A DNA stretch of 64,000 nucleotides from contig NZ_BMND01000009.1 of NCBI RefSeq assembly GCF_014646275.1, forward strand, positions 1-64,000, given 5' to 3'. The stretch is from Streptomyces kronopolitis (lineage in GTDB: Bacteria; Actinomycetota; Actinomycetes; Streptomycetales; Streptomycetaceae). Below the pieces are notes generated by a model. That model was not told the origin of the DNA, did no database searches, and saw only the letters and a list, made by a program, of their open reading frames with translations. The translations under genes were made by a program, and so were the position numbers. Positions 42,835 through 50,557 of the stretch are shown piece by piece (position 1 is the first letter of the stretch; every line of letters starts with the position of its first letter).

Positions 42835-44301
42835 CTACGTCGTCGTGGTCGGAGGCACGGTTTCCGCACGGTCCGGGCCGAGGTGCGCGGACGCCGGTGC
42901 GAGTGGCGCGGGCCAGCGTCCCCCGTTGCCCCAGTACTCCCGGATCTCCTCCAGCTGGCGCCCCTTGGTCTCCGGCGCGGTGACAGCGGCGAAGACCAGG
43001 GCGCCGAGCGCGAGGACGCCGAGCCCCGCGAACGTCCGGGCGGCGCCCGCCCATGCCATCAGCGAGGGGAAGAACTGGGCGATCAGGAGGTTGGCGACCA
43101 GGTCCGCGGTGAGCATCACCGACGCCCCGGTCGAGCGCAGCTGGGCGGGGAACGATTCGCTCGCGTAGACCCAGATCAGTGAGCCGAAGCCGAAGTTGAA
43201 GGCCGCGGTGAACAGCAGGATGGCGGCGAACCCGACCCACGTCATGGTGCCGTGCAGCTCGCCCGTGCCGAAGACCGCGGTCAGCACGGCGAGCATCACG
43301 ACCATCGTGCCGATGCCGCTGAGCAGCACCACCCGGCGGCCGAGCCGGTCGATGATGAGGATGGCGAGCACGGTCGCGGCGAGCGAGGCGAGCTGGACGA
43401 ACGACGGCAGCAGGAAGTTCTGGCCGTTGCCGGTGAAGCCCATCTCCTCGAAGATCTGCGGGCTGTAGTAGGTCACGGCGTTGATGCCGGTGATCTGGCA
43501 GAAGAACCCGAGGCCGACGACGAAGAGCGCGGCGCGGGCATAGGGCTTGCGCAGCAGGGAGCGCGCCGAGCCGCCGCTCTCCTCCGCGAGCGCCGCCTCC
43601 ACCGCGGCGACCTCGGTACGCGGATCGACCTCCGGGTCGGTCATGGCCATGACCTCGACGGCTCGTTCCGTACGTCCCTTGAGGACGTACCAGCGCGGCG
43701 TGTCCGGCAGCCGCAGGAGCGGAATCAGGACCAGTGCGGCGGGGATCGCCGAGAGGCCGAGCATCCAGCGCCAGTGACCGCCGCCGGACAGGCCCCAGTT
43801 GACGAAGTACGTGATGACGATGCCCGCGACCGTGGCGACTTGATAGGCCGCGACGGAGGCTCCACGAATCCGCGCCGGGGTCGATTCGGCGACGTAGAGC
43901 GGGGCGGCGACGATCGAGATGCCGATGGCGATGCCCAGCAGGAAGCGGACGACGTCCAGCACGATGACGTCGGGCGCGAGGGCGGAGAGCGCGACGAACA
44001 CCGCGTAGGAAGCGGCGACGGTCAGCATCGCGGCCCTGCGGCCCAAGGCGTCCGCGAGCCTGCCGCCGATCAGGGCACCCACGATGGAGCCACCCACCAG
44101 AATGCTATTGACCAGGCCTTTCTCGGCCTCGGTGAGATGGAAGTCCTTGCTCAGGAAGACCAGGGCACCGGAGATGCTGCCGGTGTCGTAACCGTAGATG
44201 ACGCCGACGACGGCGCCGGTGAGCGCGAACATCCTGCCGGTGCGGCGTGCGGTCCGGGGTGAGGGCGGCGGGGGTGTCGCGGAAAGCGTGGCAGTGGACA
44301 C
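42835..44301 (-). CDS. MFS sugar porter family transporter
   Basis: A 488-residue, twelve-span sugar transporter. Signatures are the first-span YGYDTGSISGAL, GGRLADALGRR, RFLLGIAIGISIVAAPLYVAE, QITGINAVTYYSPQIF in span 7, and the C-terminal PETKGRQLEEI. These mark the XylE/GalP/GLUT-like proton:sugar symporters. The GTG at 44301 is preferred to upstream starts because AAAGGA precedes it by about six nt. It is divergent from an isomerase/aldolase/repressor gene set, so it probably imports the sugar or sugar derivative that set degrades. Confidence 0.9.
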   Translation of the reverse strand: MSTATLSATPPPPSPRTARRTGRMFALTGAVVGVIYGYDTGSISGALVFLSKDFHLTEAEKGLVNSILVGGSIVGALIGGRLADALGRRAAMLTVAASYAVFVALSALAPDVIVLDVVRFLLGIAIGISIVAAPLYVAESTPARIRGASVAAYQVATVAGIVITYFVNWGLSGGGHWRWMLGLSAIPAALVLIPLLRLPDTPRWYVLKGRTERAVEVMAMTDPEVDPRTEVAAVEAALAEESGGSARSLLRKPYARAALFVVGLGFFCQITGINAVTYYSPQIFEEMGFTGNGQNFLLPSFVQLASLAATVLAILIIDRLGRRVVLLSGIGTMVVMLAVLTAVFGTGELHGTMTWVGFAAILLFTAAFNFGFGSLIWVYASESFPAQLRSTGASVMLTADLVANLLIAQFFPSLMAWAGAARTFAGLGVLALGALVFAAVTAPETKGRQLEEIREYWGNGGRWPAPLAPASAHLGPDRAETVPPTTTT

Positions 44302-44361
44302 GGGAAGTCCTTTGTGCGGCGGGGCGGGCCTTGCTGCATGGCGGAACGTGCGTGACTGATC

Positions 44362-44623
44362 TTGCGAGTATTCGGCTCCTTTCGCGCAACTGTCAACACT
44401 CATTCGCCACCTCGTCGCCGCACCCGCCGACCCCTCGGCCGACCTGACCTGGCAGCCCGTTCAGCGTCAGCCGCGCACCTCCGGGCGCAAGGAACACGGT
44501 CTGCGCGGAGTCGCCGCACTCACCCCACCTCCGATGCGTCCACTCGTTCGAGGGATGGAACGCTGCGCGGATTCTGCGTACAGTCGATTGCAACGAAGTA
44601 AGAAAATGCAGCTTTGCGCAGAA
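44362..44623. promoter_or_regulatory. Control region of the divergent sugar module with candidate DeoR operators
   Basis: The 383-bp divergent region has two A/T-richer patches. Near the porter gene, TTGCG (44362-44366) pairs with CGCAA (44385-44389). Near the isomerase gene, TTCTGCG (44572-44578) is inverted as CGCAGAA (44617-44623), and between them lies a purine-rich tract, aacgaagtaagaaaat (about 44591-44606). Its complement resembles the TTTC-type repeats bound by AgaR/GlpR-like DeoR repressors. The DeoR gene at 46703 is the natural candidate. The rest of the region holds no gene. Confidence 0.45.
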
Positions 44624-44684
44624 GCGGCGCGTCACAGCACGGCAGAGCACCGCACGGCACGGTGAAGATCACGGGAGGGTGGCC

Positions 44685-45590
44685 ATGAGCGAGATCTCGT
44701 ACATGGAGCAGGAACTGCACAGTCAGCCGGAGACCTGGCGGGAGGCGGCGCGGCTCGGTGCGGCGGCCGGCCCGCTGCCGGAGGCCGGACAGCGGGTGGC
44801 CGTCATCGGCTGCGGCACGTCATGGTTCATGGCGCAGTCGTACGCGGCGCTGCGGGAGGCGGCGGGGCAGGGGGTGACGGATCCGTTCGCCGCGTCGGAG
44901 GCCTTCCTCGGCAGCGACCGCGGCTATGACGTGGTCGTGGCCATCACACGCTCCGGGACCACGACCGAGGTATTGCGCGTGCTCGACGCTGTTAAGGGCC
45001 GCATCCCGACGGTGACGATCATCGGCGATCCCGGGACACCCGCGGTGGCCCTCTCCGAGAGGACGTTCGCGCTGCCGTTCGCCGATGAGAAGTCGGTGGT
45101 GCAGACCCGTTTCGCGACGACGGCGCTGACACTGCTGCGGGCGCACCTGGGTGAGGACATCTCCCGGGCGGTGGCCGACGCGGAAGAGGCGCTGGCCGCA
45201 CCGGTGGAGAAGGAATGGGTGGACGCCGAGCAGTTCTCCTTCCTCGGCACGGGCTGGACCTACGGTCTGGCCAATGAAGCGGCCCTCAAGATGCGGGAGG
45301 CGTCGCAGAGTTGGACGGAGTCCTACCCCGCGATGGAGTACCGCCACGGGCCGATCGCGATAGCCGCACCGGGCCGGGTGACCTGGCTGTTCGGCCAGGA
45401 GCCGGACGGGCTGGAGGCCGATGTGGTGCGGACCGGCGCCCGCTTCGTGCGCCATGACCGCGATCCGCTGGCGGACCTGGTGCTGGTCCAGCGGGTGGCG
45501 CTGGAGCGGGCCCGCGCCCGCGGTCTGGACCCGGACAACCCGCGCAGCCTGACCCGCTCGGTGATGCTCGAGGCACCGGCCGTCTCCTAG
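44685..45590 (+). CDS. SIS-domain sugar isomerase/deaminase family protein (AgaS/GlmS-like)
   Basis: A 301-residue protein with two SIS phosphosugar-binding domains. The first has VAVIGCGTSWFMAQSYAALRE and VVAITRSGTTTEVLRVL; the second has FLGTGWTYGLANEAALKMREASQ and AMEYRHGP. The layout matches AgaS and the isomerase half of GlmS, which handle amino-sugar phosphates or ketose/aldose phosphates. GGGAGG six nt upstream selects the ATG at 44685 rather than GTG 44679. It is the first gene of the set with the class II aldolase and DeoR regulator. Together they suggest catabolism of an amino sugar or tagatose-like sugar phosphate. Confidence 0.85.
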   Translation: MSEISYMEQELHSQPETWREAARLGAAAGPLPEAGQRVAVIGCGTSWFMAQSYAALREAAGQGVTDPFAASEAFLGSDRGYDVVVAITRSGTTTEVLRVLDAVKGRIPTVTIIGDPGTPAVALSERTFALPFADEKSVVQTRFATTALTLLRAHLGEDISRAVADAEEALAAPVEKEWVDAEQFSFLGTGWTYGLANEAALKMREASQSWTESYPAMEYRHGPIAIAAPGRVTWLFGQEPDGLEADVVRTGARFVRHDRDPLADLVLVQRVALERARARGLDPDNPRSLTRSVMLEAPAVS

Positions 45591-45669
45591 CCGGCCGCCT
45601 GCCTCTCCCGCGCACCGCAGCCACCCTCCACACGCCAACCAGCCACACTCGCAAGGGAGTCAGCGTCCC

Positions 45670-46551
45670 ATGCCCCTCGTTCCGACCTCATCGATCGTCG
45701 ATGCCGCATCAGCGGCGCGGGTCGGTGCCGCGGCTTTCAACGTCATCCATTTGGAGACGGCCGAGGCACTCGTCACCGCCGCCGAGCGCACCGGCATCCC
45801 GTTGATCCTGCAGATCAGCGAGAACTGCATCCGCTATCACGGCAGCCTGCTGCCCCTCACCCGCGCCACCCTCGCCCTCGCCGAGGAGTCCTCCGCCCCC
45901 ATCGCGGTCCACCTCGACCACATCACCGACAGGGACCTGGTCCAGAAGGGCATCAGCGCCGGGGTGGGCTCCGTCATGGTGGACGCCTCCGCCCTTCCCT
46001 ACGAGGAGAACGTCGCCACCACCGCGGAACTCACCGCCTGGTGCCACGAGCGCGGCGCCTACGTCGAGGCCGAACTCGGCGAGATCGGCGGCAAGGACGG
46101 GGTCCATGCGCCAGGGGTGCGTACCGACCCGGACGACGCCCTGACCTTCGTCCGCGCAACGGGCGTCGATGCCCTCGCCGTGGCCGTCGGCTCCTCCCAT
46201 GCGATGCGCGAACGCACGGCCGTACTCGACAAGGAACTCATCGCCGCGCTGCATTCCACCCTGCCCGTGCCGCTGGTTCTGCACGGCTCCTCCGGAGTGC
46301 CGGACGACGAACTGCGCCGCGCCATCGCCGCCGGAATGACGAAGATCAATATCTCCACCCATCTGGTGTCCGTCTTCACCCGGTCGATACGGCAGACCCT
46401 CGATGCCGACCCGACGCTCGTCGACTCCCGGAAGTACCTCAAGCCGGCCAGGGCAGCGGTGACCGAGGAGGTGGCACGCCTGCTGGACGTGCTGGGCACA
46501 CCGGCGACGGTCCCGGACCGGCACGTCAGCCAGGCCCCGGCCCCGGGATGA
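45670..46551 (+). CDS. Class II ketose-bisphosphate aldolase (GatY/KbaY/Fba type)
   Basis: A 293-residue zinc aldolase. HLDHITD carries the catalytic aspartate and first zinc histidine. VEAELGEIGGKDGV, VAVGSSHAMRE (zinc His) and LVLHGSSGVPDDELRRAI (zinc His and phosphate loop) follow, and KINISTHL completes the phosphate site. It would split a ketose 1,6-bisphosphate such as tagatose- or fructose-bisphosphate into dihydroxyacetone phosphate and glyceraldehyde 3-phosphate. It lies 79 bp behind the SIS gene and probably shares its transcript. No kinase gene for making the bisphosphate is visible in this set. Confidence 0.88.
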   Translation: MPLVPTSSIVDAASAARVGAAAFNVIHLETAEALVTAAERTGIPLILQISENCIRYHGSLLPLTRATLALAEESSAPIAVHLDHITDRDLVQKGISAGVGSVMVDASALPYEENVATTAELTAWCHERGAYVEAELGEIGGKDGVHAPGVRTDPDDALTFVRATGVDALAVAVGSSHAMRERTAVLDKELIAALHSTLPVPLVLHGSSGVPDDELRRAIAAGMTKINISTHLVSVFTRSIRQTLDADPTLVDSRKYLKPARAAVTEEVARLLDVLGTPATVPDRHVSQAPAPG

Positions 46552-46690
46552 GCCGGCGCAGGACGGGAAAGCGGCACCGACTCCCCCACGGCGCCTCGCC
46601 CCCGGCAGAGCCGCTTGACCGGAGGGCGGCCCGTCTGCCGCCCGTCGCGGGGGTGCCCGCCATGCACCTCCGTGACATGCGGAGACGAAT

Positions 46691-46696
46691 TAGGCT
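46691..46696 (+). promoter_or_regulatory. Candidate -10 element (TAGGCT) of a leaderless promoter for the DeoR gene
   Basis: TAGGCT is placed six nt before the ATG at 46703. It suggests the repressor has its own promoter in addition to read-through from the aldolase gene. Confidence 0.55.
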
Positions 46697-46702
46697 CGCG
46701 GC

Positions 46703-47506
46703 ATGAAGCGCCATGAACGGATGAACGCACTGCTCGAGCTGCTCGGGGACCGGGGCCGGGTGGATGTCGAGGAGGCCGCGACCGCCCTGGAGGTCTCGGC
46801 CGCCACCATGCGGCGCGACATGGACGCCCTCGCGGAGCAGCAGCTGCTGACCCGTACCCGAGGCGGGGCGGTGCTCAGCTCGGTGGCGTACGACCTGCCG
46901 ATCCGCTACAAGCACGCGCACCGCTCCGCGGAGAAGGAGGCGGTGGCCCAGGCGGCGGCGAAGCTGGTCGAACGGGGGGACGTGGTCGGGCTGAGCGGCG
47001 GCACCACGACCACGGCCATCGCCCGGGTACTCGCCACCCGCCCGGACTTCGCGGAGGCGGGTCCGCAACCGCATCTGACGATTGTCACCAACTCCCTCAA
47101 CATCGCGAATGAGCTGGCCGTGCGGCCACAGATCAAGATTGTGCTCACGGGTGGGGTGGCACACTCGCGGTCGTTCGAACTGGTCGGCCCCTTCAGCGAG
47201 TTGGTGCTTCAGCAGGTCTCGATCGACATCGCGTTCATCGGCGCCAACGGCATGGAGCCGATGATGGGCGCCACGGTGCACGACGAGGCCGAGGCCCGGG
47301 TCAACCGCCTGATGGCCGAGCGCGCCCGGCGTGCCGTGGTCGTCGCGGACTCGTCGAAGATCGGCGAGCGCTGCTTCGCCCGGGTCGGCGACGCGGATGT
47401 CTTTGACACGTTCATCACGGACAGCGGCGCGAAGGAGGCGACCCGCCGCGAGTTCGCGGACCGGGGCCTGCGGGTGGTGACGGCACGCCCGTCCGGGGGC
47501 GAGTGA
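46703..47506 (+). CDS. DeoR/GlpR family transcriptional repressor (AgaR-like)
   Basis: A 267-residue repressor. The N-terminal winged helix is MKRHERMNALLELLGDRGRV followed by AATALEVSAATMRRDMDALAEQQLLTRTRGGA, the DeoR signature. The C-terminal sugar-phosphate sensor shows VGLSGGTTTTAIARVL, VTNSLNIANELA, VLTGGVAHSRSFELVGP and VADSSKIGERCFARVG. It most likely represses the isomerase/aldolase genes and the divergent sugar porter until a sugar phosphate builds up. The operators proposed at 44362-44623 fit this. Confidence 0.9.
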   Translation: MKRHERMNALLELLGDRGRVDVEEAATALEVSAATMRRDMDALAEQQLLTRTRGGAVLSSVAYDLPIRYKHAHRSAEKEAVAQAAAKLVERGDVVGLSGGTTTTAIARVLATRPDFAEAGPQPHLTIVTNSLNIANELAVRPQIKIVLTGGVAHSRSFELVGPFSELVLQQVSIDIAFIGANGMEPMMGATVHDEAEARVNRLMAERARRAVVVADSSKIGERCFARVGDADVFDTFITDSGAKEATRREFADRGLRVVTARPSGGE

Positions 47507-47618
47507 TCTCCCGGCCGGGGCCGCTGAGGGATAGCGGCGCAAGCGGGCTCGGCCCGTGACTGCCGCGACCGCCTTCGATCGTGCCGACTTCGATCCCGGC
47601 TCCGGTCGCCGGTGCCGG

Positions 47619-47696
47619 CCATCGGCTCCGGTCGCTGGTTCTGACCATCGACTCCGGTCGCTGGTGCTGACCATCGACTCCGGTCGCTGGTGCGGC
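47619..47696. repeat. Three tandem 26-bp repeats in a longer degenerate repeat zone
   Basis: Three consecutive 26-bp units (47619, 47645, 47671) share the core ccatcgactccggtcgctgg; a diverged unit precedes them around 47593. The surrounding 47560-47870 continues with loose gtcggcttcg-type units. Since 26 is not a multiple of three, the array does not encode a constant peptide repeat, so it is probably non-coding. Confidence 0.75.
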
Positions 47697-48470
47697 CACG
47701 GGCCTCGGCCATCGGTTTGAGGCATCGACCTCAGCGCCCGGCTTCGATCCTCGGCTGCGGTCGTCGGCTTCGCCCCCGGCCTAGGACGTCGGCTTCGGAC
47801 GTCGGCTGCTGTCGTTGGCTTTGCTGTCGTTAGCCGCTGTCGCCGGCTTCCGAAGCTCCCTGGTATTGGCCGAAGATCTCCGCTTCGGTCCGGTGGCTCG
47901 CCGGGGTTGGGCAGGATCGTCGACTGATGCCGATCATGGGCACGCGGATCCGGCCATTCGGCGGCGATGGCTCGCTTCCGGCCGAGAGGTTCGGGTCCGC
48001 CCTTGGCGGCGCTTGCCCCGCACAAGGTGCGTCGGAGGGCAGCACGGGAGGGCACGGGAGGGCACAGCGTGGCCGGATCGCGCCGAATCGGGCAGGACAG
48101 AGAGGGCATACCGGAAAATGTGACCAACTTGGCCCGTCTCGCCTTGAACTATCGCCGCGACGGCGAGCGGCAATGGGAATTCCGCATCGGATGACGGTGT
48201 CCAGCGCGCAACCATGGGAGGGGCCTGACCTGCGACGTAAGGGGTAGTGGGTCAGCAGATGCGGCGCCGGGGGATCTCCTCGGCCGATGGAGCGAGGAGC
48301 CATACCGTCGCGGCGGGGGCCGTCCCGAAAGGGTCGCGCTTGTGTCGCGCTTGTGTCCCTGTGTGGCCCCCGGGGCTGATATTCCCAGAGTGGACGTGGA
48401 CAATGGGGAATGAACGTGCGAAGCGACGAGATGCTTCGCGGGGGATCTGAGCAGTCCAGCGGGGGATCAC
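47697..48470. other. Gene-free region before the small secreted protein
   Basis: No gene with good codon usage is seen. Besides degenerate repeats to about 47870 there are short tandem units: gggagggcac-type near 48045-48065, and a doubled tcgcgcttgtg at 48337-48358. The stretch 48110-48190 is less GC-rich and holds a 24-codon open frame I do not support. The 48370-48470 end should carry the promoter of the next gene. Confidence 0.45.
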
Positions 48471-48782
48471 ATGAGGAAGTTCTTGGCCATAGTGGTGGCG
48501 ATAGTGGCGTGCAGCGCCTCCCTCACGCTCACCTCGGCCTCGAGTGCGGCAGCCGCCGATCGGTCGCCGCAGTGCGTCAAAGTCCGGAAGTACTTCAACA
48601 AGGGCCATCAGCGCTATGTCCGCCTGACGAATCTGTGCACCAAGCGGACTTCGTGCTTCACCATCGTCGTCCCGCATCAGCGTAACCCTCACGGCAGCCT
48701 CCCCAAGGGCGCGACGAAGGACATCCGCTACGGGACGACCGACGGCTCGCGAGCCCTGTTCGTGAAGAACACGCCCTGCTGA
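48471..48782 (+). CDS. Small secreted protein with four cysteines, function unknown
   Basis: A 103-residue protein with a signal peptide (MRKFLAIVVAIVACSASLTL..., cleavage near SSAAAA-D, about residue 29). The mature part has four cysteines: in SPQCVKV, TNLCTK, RTSCFTI, and the very last residue (KNTPC). This suggests two disulfide bonds in a compact extracellular domain of about 74 residues that is rich in basic residues. I recognise similar hypothetical proteins in streptomycetes but know no function. GGGGG five nt upstream supports the ATG. It stands alone between a repeat-rich spacer and a convergent TetR gene. Confidence 0.78.
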   Translation: MRKFLAIVVAIVACSASLTLTSASSAAAADRSPQCVKVRKYFNKGHQRYVRLTNLCTKRTSCFTIVVPHQRNPHGSLPKGATKDIRYGTTDGSRALFVKNTPC

Positions 48783-48848
48783 CCGGATCGCGATAACGAA
48801 CGGACGAACCCCGGCGGGCGCGCCGAGCGACGCGGTCTGCCGGGGCCG

Positions 48849-49466
48849 TCACCTGCGGGCGGCGACGCCGTCCAGCACCATGGAGAGGTACTGGCGGGCG
48901 ATCTCCTCGGGGCTGTGTTGTCCGCCCGGCCGGTACCAGCTCGCCGCGACCCAGACGGTGTCGCGGACGAAGCGGTAGGTGAGCCGGATATCGAGGTCGG
49001 CGCGGAAGACTCCATCGGCCACGCCACGCTCCAGTGTGCCGAGCCACGCCTTTTCGAACTTCCGCTGGGAGTCGGTGAGATACCCGAACCGGGGCAGGGC
49101 GGTGAGGTGCCTGGATTCCTTCTGGTAAATGGCGACGGCCGCGCGATGACGGTCGATTTCCCGGAAGGACTCGGTGACCAGCGCTTCGATCGTCTCCCGG
49201 GGGCCGAGTCCGGAGGCGAGTACGGCGTCATAGCCGTCCCACAGTTCGGTGAGGAAGCTGGACAGGATCTCGTCCAGCATCGATTCCTTCGAATCGAAGT
49301 GGTAGTAGAGGCTGCCGGCGAGCATCCCGGCCTCGTCCGCGATACGGCGGACGGTGGTGGCGTTGTAGCCGTGCGCGGCGAAGACCTCCGCCGCGGTGTT
49401 GAGCAGTTCGCGGCGACGCTCAGGGGACGCGTTCGCGGTCGTCGTCTTCTTCTTGGCGGCTGACAC
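48849..49466 (-). CDS. TetR family transcriptional regulator
   Basis: A 205-residue regulator. The N-terminal helix-turn-helix reads RRRELLNTAAEVFAAHGYNATTVRRIADEAGMLAGSLYYHFDSKESMLDEIL. The C-terminal ligand domain, with AVAIYQKESRHLTALPRF and FVRDTVWVAASWYRPGG, resembles the KstR2-type group linked to lipid or steroid catabolism. That similarity is from memory and is weak evidence. The start is the GTG at 49466. No obvious target gene is adjacent; the beta-oxidation set is 11 kb away. Confidence 0.85.
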   Translation of the reverse strand: MSAAKKKTTTANASPERRRELLNTAAEVFAAHGYNATTVRRIADEAGMLAGSLYYHFDSKESMLDEILSSFLTELWDGYDAVLASGLGPRETIEALVTESFREIDRHRAAVAIYQKESRHLTALPRFGYLTDSQRKFEKAWLGTLERGVADGVFRADLDIRLTYRFVRDTVWVAASWYRPGGQHSPEEIARQYLSMVLDGVAARR

Positions 49467-49604
49467 CCGGCCATTGTCGCTTCCCCCGGCGTCGCAGTGG
49501 CGTTCCGCCGTCGGTCACTTCGGCAGCTCACGTTGTTGAGTTGCCCCTCCCCGTCATCTCGGCGACGTACTCGTCGATGCACAGAGCAAGAAGCCCTGAG
49601 AAGG

Positions 49605-50036
49605 GTGAGCATCGTTGTTCGGGATGATGGGGCGGTGTCTCTTCGCTATTTCAGTCAGACCGGCTGGACCGCGATCTTCAGCGGCACCGACACCGAGATC
49701 GGCCGCATGGTGCGTGTGGAGTGCTGGGACGAGGCGACCGGGGCGGCCCTGGTCGTCGATCCCAAGCGTGGCGCCCTGCGTCCGGTGACGGGCTACGAGG
49801 ACTTCTCGCGCCTGGAGCGAGCCGAGCAGGTCATAGCTGCGGTGCCTGGTGGAGGGTGGCAGGTGCACTGGAAGGACGAGGGCCCAGGGGGGACGCCGCT
49901 GACGGAACAGGTGCTGGCCTGGCTCATCACGTCGCAGGGACGGGCGACGGCCATCACCGTCGATACTCAGGGGCATGTCGAGGATGCCGATGGCGCCGAC
50001 GCCTTCATCCCGCCGGGCGAGAACCCCGCGTCCTGA
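49605..50036 (+). CDS. Hypothetical protein
   Basis: A 143-residue soluble protein without signal peptide or membrane span. Its composition and third-position GC are those of a real gene. Motif-like parts are VSLRYFSQTGWTAIFSGTDTE, WDEATGAALVVDPKRGALRPV and AWLITSQGRATAITVDTQGHVEDADG. I recognise no domain. The GTG at 49605 is the likely start, but the ribosome site (AAGG directly before it) is poorly spaced; GTG 49635 is the alternative. Confidence 0.6.
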   Translation: MSIVVRDDGAVSLRYFSQTGWTAIFSGTDTEIGRMVRVECWDEATGAALVVDPKRGALRPVTGYEDFSRLERAEQVIAAVPGGGWQVHWKDEGPGGTPLTEQVLAWLITSQGRATAITVDTQGHVEDADGADAFIPPGENPAS

Positions 50037-50278
50037 TCGCAGCCGGTCAGAACAGGTTGTTCCCGGATACCTGTCGACTGGCGGCTACAACGCACAGGCG
50101 ACTCCTGAACATGCAGGCCAGCCAGTCTCAGCCCCCGGCTTGACATCGAGATTGGGAAGTTACCTCTCCCGCCCCGGGTGCCCCTCCCATCGCGTCTCCC
50201 TGCCGCATCTCCCGTTGCCCTCGGGTGCCGCTCCCCCGTTGTCTCTCCTCATCCTCTCGCCGGGCTCGCATCCGCAGT

Positions 50279-50449
50279 GAGCCGCCGCCTCGTCGAATCG
50301 ACTCCTGGCCGGGCCGCCTCCCTATTGAGCCGCCTCTTTGCCGAGCCGCCCCTCGCCGAGCCGCCCCTCGCCGTGCCGCCTCTCTCTGGGCCGCCTCTCC
50401 GCCGAGCCACCTCTTTACCGAGCCGCCTCCTCGCCGGGCCGACTCCTCC
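50279..50449. repeat. Array of eleven degenerate 15-16 bp repeats
   Basis: Eleven head-to-tail units run from 50279 to 50449 around the consensus gagccgcctcctcgcc. Eight units are 16 bp or close to it, and three (from 50343) are 15 bp. The plus strand is strongly pyrimidine-rich. The array sits in a 520-bp gene-free stretch about 110 bp upstream of the FUSC gene start. No coding role is supported. Confidence 0.75.
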
Positions 50450-50544
50450 ATGCACCACCTCCGCGATGGGCCACCTCCCGATGAGCCTCGCCTTCCCTGT
50501 CGGCGTCGCGCCGAGCGCATATCTTTTACTAGTGAAACACCTGT

Positions 50545-50550
50545 TAACCT
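50545..50550 (+). promoter_or_regulatory. Candidate -10 element (TAACCT) of a leaderless promoter for the FUSC gene
   Basis: TAACCT lies seven nt before the ATG at 50558. The flanking 50519-50557 is unusually A/T-rich (cttttactagtgaaacacctgttaac) and lacks a Shine-Dalgarno. It may also hold the operator of the downstream MarR regulator. Confidence 0.5.
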
Positions 50551-50557
50551 TTTCGGT

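Noticed and set aside
48120..48194. 24-codon open frame starting GTG in a less GC-rich patch
   Set aside because: Too short and unsupported by a convincing ribosome site or homology; cannot be told from chance.
49605..50036. Hypothetical gene considered as a TetR-linked antitoxin or immunity protein
   Set aside because: No partner gene or family motif supports this; left as hypothetical.
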